A DNA stretch of 64,000 bases from Vibrio inusitatus (GTDB lineage Bacteria > Pseudomonadota > Gammaproteobacteria > Enterobacterales > Vibrionaceae): assembly GCA_024346935.1 (NCBI GenBank), contig AP024878.1, positions 682,001 to 746,000 of the forward strand. Direction: 5' to 3'. Positions within the stretch are counted from its first letter, which is position 1, and the number at the start of each line of letters is the position of its first letter. The notes under the pieces were generated by a model. It was not told where the DNA came from. It did no database searches and saw nothing but the letters and a program-made list of their open reading frames with translations. Below, piece by piece: positions 35,785 to 45,737 of this stretch. Both the position numbers and the translations under genes were made by a program.

Positions 35785-38418
35785 CTAACTGGGTGCCAGT
35801 TCAGATAAGTTTTCAATTAGCTTTTGACGCAAGGTTTCTTGAAGCGCAAGGTCCAACTTTTTTCCCTCTGGAGAAGTGATGATAAACAAATCTTCAGCTC
35901 GCTCGCCAATGGTTGTGATTTTGGCTGAATGGAGGTGCAAATCCATTTCGGCAAAGGTGGCTCCCACTGCAGCTAAAAGTCCAGGGGTGTCTAATGCAAC
36001 TAGCTCCATTAGCGTTTGCTTTGCGTTCTTGGTCTCAATGAATTCAGTTCGCGTTTTTACTTTAAAGTGAACGAGGTTTCTCGGCGTGCGTCGTATCTTA
36101 ATTTTAGTCAAACGTCCGTCTTTGATGACATGTTGTAGATGTTTGATAACCGCCTCGTGTCTGCGCTCTTCAATAGGTTGGTTGTTTTGGTCTAACACAA
36201 TAAAGGTGTCGAGAATATACCCATCACGGCTAACCATAACTTGAGCGTCGTAGACGTTGAAGTTTCGTCTGTCTAACTCAGCCACCACACTGGCAAAGAG
36301 TACCGGTTGGTCCTTGGTATAGACAAATAGCTCAGAGCCACCGCGAGTAGGCTGCGGGTTAATCAACACCAATGGTGCATCAGGGTCTTCTTGCTTAAGG
36401 ATTGCTTGAGCGTGCCATGCAAGTTGCTGTGGTGTATGACGCAGGAAATAGTCCGCCTTAAAGCGTTGCCATAGCACCTCAATTTCACGTGGCGTAAAAC
36501 CTTGGCTGCGAAGCACGGCAGAAGCTTGTTGTTGATTGTGTCTAATTCTATCTCTGACATCGACTGGGTTTTCCAGACCACGACGCAAGGCTCTTTGTGT
36601 GGAGTAGAATAGCTCAGTTAAAAGTGAGCGCTTCCAGCTGTTCCAAAGCTCAGGGTTGGTAGCGCAAATATCGGCAACGGTCAGGCAAACAAGAAACTCT
36701 AAATACTCTTCAGTTTTTACTTTTTTTGCAAACTCCGCGATAACATCAGGGTCTTGAATATCGCGCTTCTGTGCGGTTACGGACATCAATAAGTGGTTTC
36801 TTACTAGCCATGCAACCAGTTTGGCCTCAGGTTTAGAGAGGTCGTGCTCAATACAGAAATCGTACGCTTCTTTTTCGCCAATCACTGAGTGATCGCCACC
36901 TCTACCTTTACCTATGTCGTGGAAAATGGCAGCAATCGTGAGGAGTTCTGGTTTCTGAATTCGAGGTAGTACCTCACAACAAATAGGGTGTCTTTCTCTG
37001 TTTTTGGCAAAGCTAAACTTATTGATATGCTTTAGTAGTCGCATACTATGTTCATCCACGGTGTAGACATGGAATAAATCAAACTGCATTTGCCCGACAA
37101 TCTGACTCCATTGTGGAAGGTAAGCAGAGAGTACGCCGAGCTGGTGCATTAGCCTAAATGCCTTGGTGAGTGCATTAGGGTGTCGCACCAATATCATGAA
37201 TTTTTCACGCGCTTCAGGAATGGTATGTAAAAATCGATTAAGTCGTCGTCTAGCGGTTCTCAATTGACGCAGTGTAGGAGGCGAGACACCGGTAATCGTA
37301 GAGTCATTCGCGATATGAATAAACATATCTAAGATGGTATCGGGACGAGCCTGAAATAGAGCGGGTTTTCTCGCTTCAATAAGGTGGCCTCGACGCTGAA
37401 AGTCATCATTGATGATCTCTGCAGGGATTAATCTACCTTGGTTTAATATCGCCTGATCAAATAGCTTGAGCAACATTTTATTGAGCTCAATAATACGGCG
37501 AAGGGTTCGGTAGAACTCTTTCATCATACGTTCTACGGGCTGGTTTCTTTCTCCCGTAAAACCGAGGTTTTCCGCAACTTTTGCCTGATAAGCGAAAGAG
37601 AGGCGGTTATCATAGCGCTTTAATTCAATATGCAGCGCGAATCGGATTTGCCAAAGAAAGTTCTGACACTCTTGCAGTTCACGGTACTCGGCATCGGTAA
37701 GAAACCCATGATGACTCATCTCTAATAACGAGGTGGCGCCAAAGTGGCGTCTTGCAACCCAACTAAGGGTGTGAATGTCACGTAAACCGCCAGGGCTGGA
37801 TTTTATGTCTGGCTCTAAGTTATAGCCCGTATCGTGGTAGCGAGCATGTCGTTCTTTTTGCTCTTCTAGCTTGGCTCGATAAAACGTTTCACTGGGCCAA
37901 AATTCATCAGAATCGATTTCATTTCTTAAGTTTTGAAAACAATCTTGGCTGCCACAAATCAGGCGAGACTCTTGAAGGTTTGTCGCGACAGTCAGGTCTT
38001 CCCTTGCAACCTGTAGGCACTCTTTGACACTTCGTACGCTGTGTCCTACCTCTAGCCTTAGATCCCAAAGCAAGGTGACAAATTCACTGATCTTTGGAAC
38101 CCACTCTTCCTTGAGGGTTCGCTTAGACAGGATAAGAATATCGATATCAGAGAGTGGGTGAAGCTCACTGCGTCCGTAACCACCAACAGCGACTAAGCAT
38201 ACCCCCTCGACCTGATGAAATCCGAAATGTTTCCACAGTCGCTCTAATAGAGCGTCCATGAAGTCACTGCGCTCTTTGACTAAGTCGGTTACAGGTTGAC
38301 GTTCAAAGAAGGAGCGTTTCTGCTGTTCGCTAAAATCTTGCAATAGAGTTCGCAGGGTTTGAATATCAAGCTGATCATTAGGGAGCTTGATGGGAGAGAG
38401 GGCATTTAGGTTTGGCAC
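35785..38418 (-). CDS. glnD: [Protein-PII] uridylyltransferase / uridylyl-removing enzyme GlnD
   Basis: Central nitrogen sensor: uridylylates PII proteins when glutamine is low and removes UMP when it is high. The protein has 877 residues (E. coli 890). The nucleotidyltransferase domain has GGYGRSELHPLSDIDILIL at about 79-97 (D91 and D93 catalytic). The HD hydrolase domain carries IFHDIGKGRGGDHS. Two C-terminal ACT domains (from about 690 and 800) bind glutamine. It is usually next to map; here a large sensor gene separates them. Confidence 0.97.
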   Translation of the reverse strand: MPNLNALSPIKLPNDQLDIQTLRTLLQDFSEQQKRSFFERQPVTDLVKERSDFMDALLERLWKHFGFHQVEGVCLVAVGGYGRSELHPLSDIDILILSKRTLKEEWVPKISEFVTLLWDLRLEVGHSVRSVKECLQVAREDLTVATNLQESRLICGSQDCFQNLRNEIDSDEFWPSETFYRAKLEEQKERHARYHDTGYNLEPDIKSSPGGLRDIHTLSWVARRHFGATSLLEMSHHGFLTDAEYRELQECQNFLWQIRFALHIELKRYDNRLSFAYQAKVAENLGFTGERNQPVERMMKEFYRTLRRIIELNKMLLKLFDQAILNQGRLIPAEIINDDFQRRGHLIEARKPALFQARPDTILDMFIHIANDSTITGVSPPTLRQLRTARRRLNRFLHTIPEAREKFMILVRHPNALTKAFRLMHQLGVLSAYLPQWSQIVGQMQFDLFHVYTVDEHSMRLLKHINKFSFAKNRERHPICCEVLPRIQKPELLTIAAIFHDIGKGRGGDHSVIGEKEAYDFCIEHDLSKPEAKLVAWLVRNHLLMSVTAQKRDIQDPDVIAEFAKKVKTEEYLEFLVCLTVADICATNPELWNSWKRSLLTELFYSTQRALRRGLENPVDVRDRIRHNQQQASAVLRSQGFTPREIEVLWQRFKADYFLRHTPQQLAWHAQAILKQEDPDAPLVLINPQPTRGGSELFVYTKDQPVLFASVVAELDRRNFNVYDAQVMVSRDGYILDTFIVLDQNNQPIEERRHEAVIKHLQHVIKDGRLTKIKIRRTPRNLVHFKVKTRTEFIETKNAKQTLMELVALDTPGLLAAVGATFAEMDLHLHSAKITTIGERAEDLFIITSPEGKKLDLALQETLRQKLIENLSELAPS

Positions 38419-38607
38419 GCACTAAATCCTTGTATGCATTGAGTTCACTACCTTTGATATTTCCCTATTTTGTGAATGATAGCAAGGCAAACCTTGCTCA
38501 GTTACACAGTAATACATTGATAAAATTAAGAAAAAGCCAATATATTCAGTTACTTTATCTATGTTGTTCTAGTCTAAAGGAGCAGGGATTATAGATATGA
38601 GGGCAGG

Positions 38608-41600
38608 ATGAAAAGGCGTTTTTCGATAAAATTTACGGTAATTAGCTTATTTATTATCACAACGTGCCTTACCGCCATCGTTGCTATAGGTTTGCAGTAC
38701 TACTTTAGCAAGCAGCAAGCGCTCATTAGTGCTCAACATAAATATAAAGATGTTGCTGAAGTGGTTAGCCGAGAGGTCAAGAGTCTAGATACTGTATTTA
38801 GCACACTCACACTATTGCTGTCAGGCTTAGAGCAGGATTTCGAAAGGTTTGACGAAAACGTGATTGCAAGGGATGCGTTTGCTCGATTAATGCAAAACGA
38901 TAACTTGTTTTATAGTGCTTATATAGCAAGAGATAATGGACATTTTTATCAGCTCATCAATTTGGATTCGGCTTTAGAACTACGCCAAGACCTAAATGCG
39001 ATAGCATCGGATCGCTGGGTATTGATTGAAGTCCATTCTCTGGAGAAAAATAAAACAACGTCATATTTTACTAAAGATTTTCAACTTAGAGATCAGGTTA
39101 CTGAGGGCAGCAAATTTAATGCTGTACGCAGGCCTTGGTTTTTAGGAGCTCAAAATAATAAGATTTACAAAACAGAGCCGTATTTGTTCCATAACATTCA
39201 AGTTAGTGGTCAAACTTATGCCTCTAAAATCCCTAATTCAGCATACGGTAGTGTACTCGGCATAGACGTGATGGCTGAGACACTTTCTGCGAGAATTAAG
39301 GCTCGATTGGGTGATTCAATCAATCAGTTGAGTGCAGACTTCCATGTCTATGATGCAACCGGAGCGTTAAAGGCATCATCAAATGATCGAAAGCTACTTC
39401 CTCTCCCTAAAGTCACCCCTTTAGTACTTACGGCTGAACAGAAAAGTTTTGTTGATTCAGCAGGTAGCATTGAAGTATCCAGTCAAACTGATTGGCCCCC
39501 CCTAGATTTTGCTGTGCGAGGCGCCCCTGCTGGGTATTTTGTGGATGTTATGAGAATAATTTCTTTGAAAACGGGGGTTAGCTTTAAGTTTATCAATGGC
39601 GTTAGCTGGTCCGAACTGGTTGAAGAGTTTAGACAGGGAGACATTGATATTCTTTCTCCTGTTGCTGACAACGTTTTCAATAGACAGGCTGGAGAGCTTA
39701 GCTTACCTCTTGCAACGTTTGATTTTGGCGTAACTGTATTTGGTGATTCACACAGCCAGCTTAACCAATTGTCAGGTAAGAAACTCGGCATCTTAAAAGG
39801 TTGGTCAATTATTGAGGACATAGAAGTCAATCATCCAGACATACAAATCATTGAGCTAGATAACTTATACACGGGGCTACTGTCCTTATACAGCGGTGAG
39901 GTTGATGCTGTCATTGACTTGCAAGTGATTTTAGAAAGTACAATCAAGCAACATTTTTTTAAAGGGCTGACCACACGTGTTGTGGATTCAAAAAAAGAAT
40001 TGAATTCAGCGAATACCTTTCACATGGCTACGAAGAATATTTCTCCGGAAGTAAGAGTCATACTCAATTTAGCAATTGAGAGCTTTTCTGATGATGAAGT
40101 CCAGTTTCTTCAAGAAAAATGGTTTTCGAAAAATAGCCCAAGTGGCGTAGTGCCGTACGAGTTTCTAATTGACGCGACTAAAGATGAAAGCTTGCGTGAT
40201 GCCTTACATCAGTTTGAAGCCGATGGGAAAAATCACTATGCGTATATTCGACAAATCGACCTGTTCGAAAAAGGCGAAGAATATATGAGCATTACGATTC
40301 CGGTGGAGTCTTTGTTAGATGCGGCATTGAGCAATGTTGTTTCTGCGACTCTAGGCTCCGCAGCCTTGTTAGCGCTGTTAATACCATTGGCAAGAGTGTT
40401 TTCGCGCCCGATAGTTGTTCCGATATTGGCGTTAATTGAAGAAACAAAAAAGGTAAGGGGGCGTCAATACGCTAGTGTAAATCCCGTATCATCAAGAATC
40501 ATTGAAATCCATCAGCTATCAGAATCTATAAGTACGACGGCAAACGAATTGTCGAAATATGAGCAACAACAACAAGAATTTGTCGATGCTTTTATTAAAC
40601 TGATTGCGCAAGCCATTGATGATAAATCTCCTTACACGGCTGGACATTGTAATCGCGTTCCTGAGCTTGCCATTATGCTGGTGGAGCATGCAGAGAAAGC
40701 CAGTGATGGCACATTTGCTGATTTTCAATTTGCCACTGACGCCCAGCGACGCGAATTTCGAATAGCTGCTTGGCTGCATGATTGCGGCAAGATCACTACC
40801 CCTGAGCACATTGTCGATAAAGGCTCAAAACTAGAAGCGAATTACAATAGAATTCATGAGATTCGTACTCGATTTGAGGTAATGATTCGAGATCAAATCA
40901 TCGCTTTCTATCAACAACAATCACCAGACATCGACCCCGATTTAGATGAAGCGCTGCAAGCGGATATTGAGCAACTAAAGCTTGAATTTGCCGATGTCGC
41001 AAAAGCGAATGTTGGTGGTGAATTTATGGAGGACGCTTCGGTTGAGAGAATCAAGCAGATCGCAACTCGCAGTTGGACTCGTTACTTGGATGACCAAATT
41101 GGTTTATCGCCGGAAGAACAGCGCCGACTTGAAGCGCGTGGAATTCGCTCTGTAACGCCGGCAAAGGAATCGTTACTCGCAGACAAAGAAGAGCATCTAT
41201 TTAAGCATCCTTCATTAATTGAATATGATCCTAGTTATGAGATTAAAATGAAAGTGCCTGAGCTTTTGGCAAATCAAGGTGAGGTTTACAATCTGACCGT
41301 CCGCAAAGGGACATTGACTGAAGAAGATAGATTTAAGATTAACGAGCACATCATAAGTACTATCAAGATGCTCGAAAGGATGCCGTTCCCAGACGATTTG
41401 TCTAAGGTCCCCCGTTATGCCTCTACGCATCATGAAACGATGAAGGGGACGGGTTACCCAAGGCAACTAAAGGGAGAGGCGCTGAGTATACCTGAGCGGA
41501 TCATGGCTTTAGCGGATGTATTTGAAGCTCTGACAGCTGCAGATAGACCTTATAAAACCGCAAAAAAATTGAGTGAATCGTTAAAAATTATGAAATTTAT

Positions 41601-41733
41601 GGTGTTAGATGAACACTTAGATCGAGACACATATCGATTGTTCTTAAGTAGTGAAACGTATCTTGTATATGCTGAAAAATACTTAGAACCAGAGCAGATT
41701 GATGAGGTTAACATCGAGGAATATTGGGTGTAG
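38608..41733 (+). CDS. Membrane sensor: Cache with nested SBP_bac_3 domain, HD-GYP output
   Basis: Predicted c-di-GMP phosphodiesterase of 1041 residues. It has TM1 (10-33), a periplasmic Cache-like region (about 35-260), a bacterial amino-acid-binding-type domain (about 275-505, IEVSSQTDWPPLDFAV, GDIDILSPVADN) and then a return to Cache-like sequence (HYAYIRQID to MSITIPVESLLD, 543-571). TM2 (about 575-596), a linker and HD-GYP (about 655-1030) follow. H724-D725 (LHDCGK), H914 and HHETMKGTGYP (941-951) are present, so the active site looks intact. About 150 extra residues (roughly 740-900) separate HD from GYP. ATG 38608 overlaps a possible four-codon upstream ORF. Its base composition looks AT-richer than the flanking genes. 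Confidence 0.85.
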   Translation: MKRRFSIKFTVISLFIITTCLTAIVAIGLQYYFSKQQALISAQHKYKDVAEVVSREVKSLDTVFSTLTLLLSGLEQDFERFDENVIARDAFARLMQNDNLFYSAYIARDNGHFYQLINLDSALELRQDLNAIASDRWVLIEVHSLEKNKTTSYFTKDFQLRDQVTEGSKFNAVRRPWFLGAQNNKIYKTEPYLFHNIQVSGQTYASKIPNSAYGSVLGIDVMAETLSARIKARLGDSINQLSADFHVYDATGALKASSNDRKLLPLPKVTPLVLTAEQKSFVDSAGSIEVSSQTDWPPLDFAVRGAPAGYFVDVMRIISLKTGVSFKFINGVSWSELVEEFRQGDIDILSPVADNVFNRQAGELSLPLATFDFGVTVFGDSHSQLNQLSGKKLGILKGWSIIEDIEVNHPDIQIIELDNLYTGLLSLYSGEVDAVIDLQVILESTIKQHFFKGLTTRVVDSKKELNSANTFHMATKNISPEVRVILNLAIESFSDDEVQFLQEKWFSKNSPSGVVPYEFLIDATKDESLRDALHQFEADGKNHYAYIRQIDLFEKGEEYMSITIPVESLLDAALSNVVSATLGSAALLALLIPLARVFSRPIVVPILALIEETKKVRGRQYASVNPVSSRIIEIHQLSESISTTANELSKYEQQQQEFVDAFIKLIAQAIDDKSPYTAGHCNRVPELAIMLVEHAEKASDGTFADFQFATDAQRREFRIAAWLHDCGKITTPEHIVDKGSKLEANYNRIHEIRTRFEVMIRDQIIAFYQQQSPDIDPDLDEALQADIEQLKLEFADVAKANVGGEFMEDASVERIKQIATRSWTRYLDDQIGLSPEEQRRLEARGIRSVTPAKESLLADKEEHLFKHPSLIEYDPSYEIKMKVPELLANQGEVYNLTVRKGTLTEEDRFKINEHIISTIKMLERMPFPDDLSKVPRYASTHHETMKGTGYPRQLKGEALSIPERIMALADVFEALTAADRPYKTAKKLSESLKIMKFMVLDEHLDRDTYRLFLSSETYLVYAEKYLEPEQIDEVNIEEYWV

Positions 41734-41798
41734 GGGCTATGAGCGAAAGCATTAAGCGATGAGGGACATCAATCGCAAGATGTGATTACTTCCACAAG

Positions 41799-41822
41799 AA
41801 AAAAGCCAGCATAATGCTGGCT
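41799..41822 (-). terminator. Terminator of map
   Basis: On the minus strand stem AGCCAGCAT/ATGCTGGCT with a single-base spacer is followed by six T residues. It may also stop the convergent HD-GYP transcript. Confidence 0.8.
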
Positions 41823-41830
41823 CTTGTTTG

Positions 41831-42709
41831 TTACTTGTTTATCATAACGCGAGGTATTGATTCTTCACTACGCAGAGTCAGAACTTCACAACCGTCTTTG
41901 GTCACGACGATCGTATGCTCCCACTGCGCTGAGTTTTTGCCATCACCAGTGTATACAGTCCAATCATCGTTCGCATCGATACTACAGCCAAATTTGCCTG
42001 CATTAATCATTGGTTCGATGGTAAAGCACATACCTTCTTTTAGTACGCGACGATCAAAGTTTTTGTAGTGCACTACTTGTGGTTCTTCGTGGAATTCATT
42101 GCCAATACCATGACCGCAGAAATCTTTCACAATAGAGAACTTGTTGCGAGGGTTCTTTTTGTTGTTCTCTTTGATGTGTTTTTCGATAACGGTACCAATT
42201 TGGCCTACGGTCGCGCCAGGTTTAACTTGCTTCATACCTAGATAAAGCGCTTCTTGAGCTACCATGCAAAGACGCTTGTCGCTTGGGCTTACATCGCCAA
42301 TCAAGAACATCTTAGAGGTATCACCATGATAGCCTTGAGGGCGGGTGCTAAGATCTGCGTTTTCATCGTCTGGAATAATAACAGTAATATCGATATTCAC
42401 GATGTCACCGCTCTTTAGTACCGCTGGTTTCTTTTGGCCATTGCTGCCAACTGCATCTTCTGCAGCTGGGATACCATGGCAGACGATATGGTTGATTGAA
42501 GTACAGATAGACTTAGGAAACCCGTGATAATCAAGCGGAGCAGAATACGCACCGTTTTCTAGGGTAAATTCGTGACAGATTTTGTTCAGTTCTTCCGTAG
42601 ACACCCCTTCTTTTACGTATGGGGCTATCATCTCTAAAACGTCGGCTGCTAATTTGCCGGCAACGCGCATTTTTTCGATTTCTGCTTCAGTTTTGATTTT
42701 TATCGACAT
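41831..42709 (-). CDS. map: Type I methionine aminopeptidase Map
   Basis: Removes the initiator methionine from nascent proteins; di-metal hydrolase. The protein has 292 residues, longer than E. coli Map (264), with extra residues around AAEDAVGSNGQKKPAVL and PDDENADLSTRPQGYHG. The ligands are present: D in GDIVNIDITV, D in HGDTSKMF, H in DFCGHGIGNEFHEEP, E in FTIEPM and E in QWEHTIVV. ATG 42709 (MSIKIKTEAE) is chosen by alignment over 42736. It is divergent from rpsB, as in E. coli. Confidence 0.96.
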   Translation of the reverse strand: MSIKIKTEAEIEKMRVAGKLAADVLEMIAPYVKEGVSTEELNKICHEFTLENGAYSAPLDYHGFPKSICTSINHIVCHGIPAAEDAVGSNGQKKPAVLKSGDIVNIDITVIIPDDENADLSTRPQGYHGDTSKMFLIGDVSPSDKRLCMVAQEALYLGMKQVKPGATVGQIGTVIEKHIKENNKKNPRNKFSIVKDFCGHGIGNEFHEEPQVVHYKNFDRRVLKEGMCFTIEPMINAGKFGCSIDANDDWTVYTGDGKNSAQWEHTIVVTKDGCEVLTLRSEESIPRVMINK

Positions 42710-42858
42710 GCTGTACTCAGTTAACTCTTGCTTCAATTTTCTTTATTCTAACAACACTGGGCACGCTCGCAAATGAAAATAAAACTCAAGTAGGGACGTC
42801 TTTCGTCTCTTAAGTGAAATAAACGTGATATTTCTGGTAATCGAGGCTGAAAATATGG

Positions 42859-42864
42859 TATAAA
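42859..42864 (+). promoter_or_regulatory. rpsB promoter, -10 with GC-rich discriminator
   Basis: TATAAA is preceded by TGG (partial extended -10) and followed by CCGCGCC. A GC-rich discriminator of this kind is typical of stringently controlled ribosomal promoters. The -35 region (TGGTAA, about 42835) is weak. It predicts a start near 42871. Confidence 0.55.
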
Positions 42865-42870
42865 CCGCGC

Positions 42871-43059
42871 CGAGATAGATTCCATTATCTTCCTATTTTG
42901 AATAGGGCGAAGTGGTTTTCTATGTCACTAACTTAATTTTACTTAAATCACACACATTTCGTCACATGTTTCGGGGTGCTCCAGTTTGCTAATGCAAACA
43001 AGAGGGAGTCGAAACCATGGGGAATGTGGAGGCCTAACCCCAATTTAGAGGATTTTAAA
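42871..43059 (+). promoter_or_regulatory. rpsB-tsf mRNA leader, probable S2 autoregulatory element
   Basis: The leader of about 190 nt contains stem GTTTGC/GCAAAC (42984-42999), GGGGTGCTCC that can pair with the downstream GGGAGTC region in part, and GGGG/CCCC (43019-43041) just before the RBS. Gammaproteobacterial rpsB leaders are known targets of S2 autogenous control, and the layout fits. The detailed fold here is my reading, not a calculation. Confidence 0.6.
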
Positions 43060-43791
43060 ATGGCAACTGTATCAATGCGCGATATGCTTAAAGCTGGTGT
43101 TCACTTCGGTCACCAGACTCGTTACTGGAACCCAAAAATGAAGCCATTCATCTTTGGTGCTCGTAACAAAGTTCATATCATCAACTTAGAAAAAACTGTA
43201 CCTATGTTCAACGAAGCTCTAACTGAGCTTGCTAAAGTTGGCGAGAAAAAAGGTAAAGTTCTTTTCGTTGGTACTAAACGCGCTGCATCTGAAGCTGTTA
43301 AAGAAGCTGCTATCGCAAGCAACCAATTCTACGTTAACAACCGCTGGTTAGGCGGTATGCTAACAAACTACAAAACTGTTCGTCAGTCTATCAAGCGTCT
43401 AAAAGAACTTGAAGCTCAAGCTCAAGACGGTACTTTTGAGAAACTAACTAAGAAAGAAGCTCTAATGCGTACTCGCGAAATGGAGAAGCTAGAGAAATCT
43501 CTTGGTGGTATCAAAGACATGGGCGGCCTACCAGACGCTCTATTCGTAATCGACGCTGATCACGAGCACATCGCAGTTAAAGAAGCGAACAACCTAGGTA
43601 TCCCTGTATACGCTGTTGTAGATACTAACTCTGATCCAGACGGTGTTGATTACATCATCCCTGGTAACGACGATGCAATCCGCGCGGTACAGCTTTACCT
43701 AAACGCTGCAGCACTATCTGTGACTGAAGGTCGTAACAAAGACGTTGCTACTGCTGCTGACAAAGACGGTTTCGTAGAAGAAGCTGAGTAA
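43060..43791 (+). CDS. rpsB: 30S ribosomal protein S2
   Basis: Structural protein of the small subunit that binds late and helps recruit S1. The protein has 243 residues (E. coli 241). [24 protein letters not shown] is the diagnostic N-terminus (given here in part), with [14 protein letters not shown] and [18 protein letters not shown]. Codons are strongly biased, as expected for a highly expressed gene. ATG 43060 follows AGAGGA. An attenuator-like hairpin separates it from tsf. Confidence 0.98.
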   Translation: MATVSMRDMLKAGVHFGHQTRYWNPKMKPFIFGARNKVHIINLEKTVPMFNEALTELAKVGEKKGKVLFVGTKRAASEAVKEAAIASNQFYVNNRWLGGMLTNYKTVRQSIKRLKELEAQAQDGTFEKLTKKEALMRTREMEKLEKSLGGIKDMGGLPDALFVIDADHEHIAVKEANNLGIPVYAVVDTNSDPDGVDYIIPGNDDAIRAVQLYLNAAALSVTEGRNKDVATAADKDGFVEEAE

Positions 43792-43863
43792 TAGCGGTTC
43801 CAAGTCACACTTAGTTGTTTGCCGGGAAACCGAACAGCAGATAAACTAAGTGCTAGTATGCAT

Positions 43864-43891
43864 CAGGGGCCCCAATTTAGGCCCCTGAATT
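43864..43891 (+). terminator. Attenuator hairpin between rpsB and tsf
   Basis: Stem CAGGGGCC/GGCCCCTG with an 8-nt loop is followed by AATTTT. The weak T tract suggests partial termination, which would set the S2 to EF-Ts ratio. Confidence 0.65.
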
Positions 43892-43922
43892 TTACCTTTT
43901 GAATCAACTTGAGGATTAGAGA

Positions 43923-44765
43923 ATGGCTGTAACTGCTGCTCTAGTAAAAGAACTGCGCGACCGCACTGGCGCAGGTATGATGGACTGTAAGAAAGCTCTT
44001 ACTGCTACTGACGGTGACATCGAACAAGCAATTGAAAACATGCGTAAATCTGGCGCTGCTAAAGCTGCTAAAAAAGCAGGCAATGTAGCTGCTGAAGGCG
44101 CGATCATTGTTAAAGATGCAAACGGCGTTGCTGTTCTTCTTGAAGTTAACTGCCAAACTGACTTCGTTGCTAAAGATGCAAACTTCACTGCATTCGCTAA
44201 CGAAGTAGCTGACGCTGCTCTAGCATCAAAAGCTTCTGTTGAAGAGCTACAAGCACAATTCGAAGAAATTCGTATTGCACTAGTTGCTAAAATCGGTGAA
44301 AACATTAACATCCGTCGCGTACAGTACGTTGAAGGTGCTGAAATCGCTTCTTACCGTCACGGTGAGAAAATCGGTGTTGTTGTTGCTGGTGAAGGCGATG
44401 CAGAAACACTTAAGCACGTTGCTATGCACGTTGCTGCTTCTCGTCCAGACTTCCTTAACCCTTCAGACGTACCTGCTGAAGTAGTTGAGAAAGAAAAAGC
44501 GGTTCAAGTTGAAATCGCTATGAACGAAGGCAAACCTGCTGAGATCGCAGAGAAGATGGTTATCGGCCGTATGAAGAAATTCACTGGCGAAATCTCTCTA
44601 ACGGGTCAAGCGTTCGTAATGGAACCAAAGAAATCTGTTGGTGAAGTTCTTAAAGAGCGTAACTCTTCAGTAACTGGCTTTGTTCGTCTAGAAGTTGGTG
44701 AAGGCATCGAAAAAGCAGCAGAAATGAGTTTTGCTGATGAAGTAGCTGCAGTTCAAAAAGGTTAA
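43923..44765 (+). CDS. tsf: Translation elongation factor Ts
   Basis: Nucleotide exchange factor that releases GDP from EF-Tu. The protein has 280 residues (E. coli 283). The N-terminal UBA-like domain includes [20 protein letters not shown], and the core has [12 protein letters not shown] with the TDFV motif that contacts EF-Tu, followed by two subdomains and a coiled-coil arm. GAGGATTAGAGA precedes ATG 43923. Codon bias is strong. Confidence 0.98.
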   Translation: MAVTAALVKELRDRTGAGMMDCKKALTATDGDIEQAIENMRKSGAAKAAKKAGNVAAEGAIIVKDANGVAVLLEVNCQTDFVAKDANFTAFANEVADAALASKASVEELQAQFEEIRIALVAKIGENINIRRVQYVEGAEIASYRHGEKIGVVVAGEGDAETLKHVAMHVAASRPDFLNPSDVPAEVVEKEKAVQVEIAMNEGKPAEIAEKMVIGRMKKFTGEISLTGQAFVMEPKKSVGEVLKERNSSVTGFVRLEVGEGIEKAAEMSFADEVAAVQKG

Positions 44766-44786
44766 TCATTAGCCTTAGCGAATACC

Positions 44787-44818
44787 AAAAAGACCGTGGC
44801 AATTGCTACGGTCTTTTT
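44787..44818. terminator. Terminator after tsf
   Basis: AAAAAGACCGTGGC/GCTACGGTCTTTTT (one G-T pair) with loop AATT has a T run on the plus strand and an A run before it, so it can work in both directions. Confidence 0.85.
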
Positions 44819-44948
44819 ACGAATAAACGTTTAAGTCTAGCCGTTGAGAATAGTGACTTGTAATGAACTTTTAGCTTTCAGCTTAAAGCTATTATCCGAG
44901 TCTCCATCCTCAACTGTTAATCGATAACTCTCTTAGAAGGTATACTTC

Positions 44949-45680
44949 ATGACTACAAATCCTAAACCAGCATATCAGCGTATCCTGTTAAAACTGAGTG
45001 GTGAGGCTCTTCAAGGCGAAGAAGGCTTTGGTATCGACCCAACTATCCTAGAGCGTATGGCTCAGGAAGTGAAAGAGTTAGTTGAGCTTGGTGTAGAAGT
45101 AGGTGTCGTTATCGGTGGTGGTAACTTGTTCCGTGGTGCTGGTCTTGCAGAAGCAGGTATGAACCGCGTAGTGGGTGACCATATGGGTATGCTAGCAACA
45201 GTGATGAATGGCCTAGCAATGCGTGATGCACTGCACCGTGCATACGTTAATGCGCGCGTAATGTCAGCAATCCAACTTAAAGGTGTGTGTGACGATTACA
45301 ACTGGGCAGATGCTATCCGTGAACTTCGCCAAGGTCGTGTAGTAATTTTCTCTGCAGGAACAGGTAACCCATTCTTCACAACGGATTCTGCTGCTTGTCT
45401 TCGTGGTATCGAGATCGAAGCGGATCTAGTACTTAAAGCAACAAAAGTTGACGGCGTATACAATGCTGACCCAGCAAAGAACCCAGACGCTGAACTTTAC
45501 AGTAAGTTATCGTACAATGAAGTACTAGATAAAGAGCTTAAGGTTATGGATCTAGCTGCGTTCACATTGGCACGCGACCACAACATGCCAATTCGCGTAT
45601 TTAATATGAACAAGCCAGGCGCACTTCGTCGCGTGGTGATGGGTGAAGCTGAAGGTACTCTTATCAGCAACGCTGAATAA
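44949..45680 (+). CDS. pyrH: UMP kinase PyrH
   Basis: Hexameric amino-acid-kinase-fold enzyme that phosphorylates UMP to UDP, activated by GTP and inhibited by UTP. The protein has 243 residues (E. coli 241). [31 protein letters not shown] and [19 protein letters not shown] are conserved, the last lying in the UMP-binding region. AGAAGG precedes ATG 44949. It begins the pyrH-frr stretch after the tsf terminator. Confidence 0.97.
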   Translation: MTTNPKPAYQRILLKLSGEALQGEEGFGIDPTILERMAQEVKELVELGVEVGVVIGGGNLFRGAGLAEAGMNRVVGDHMGMLATVMNGLAMRDALHRAYVNARVMSAIQLKGVCDDYNWADAIRELRQGRVVIFSAGTGNPFFTTDSAACLRGIEIEADLVLKATKVDGVYNADPAKNPDAELYSKLSYNEVLDKELKVMDLAAFTLARDHNMPIRVFNMNKPGALRRVVMGEAEGTLISNAE

Positions 45681-45737
45681 TCGCCCAAGCACAACTTAGG
45701 TAGGTCATTAGGCCTCGACAATTTCAAAGGTGAAATC

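Noticed and set aside
38608..41733. Frameshift or gene fusion artefact in the 1041-residue sensor
   Set aside because: The frame is continuous, both transmembrane segments and all HD-GYP motifs are in order, and the insert has protein-like composition.
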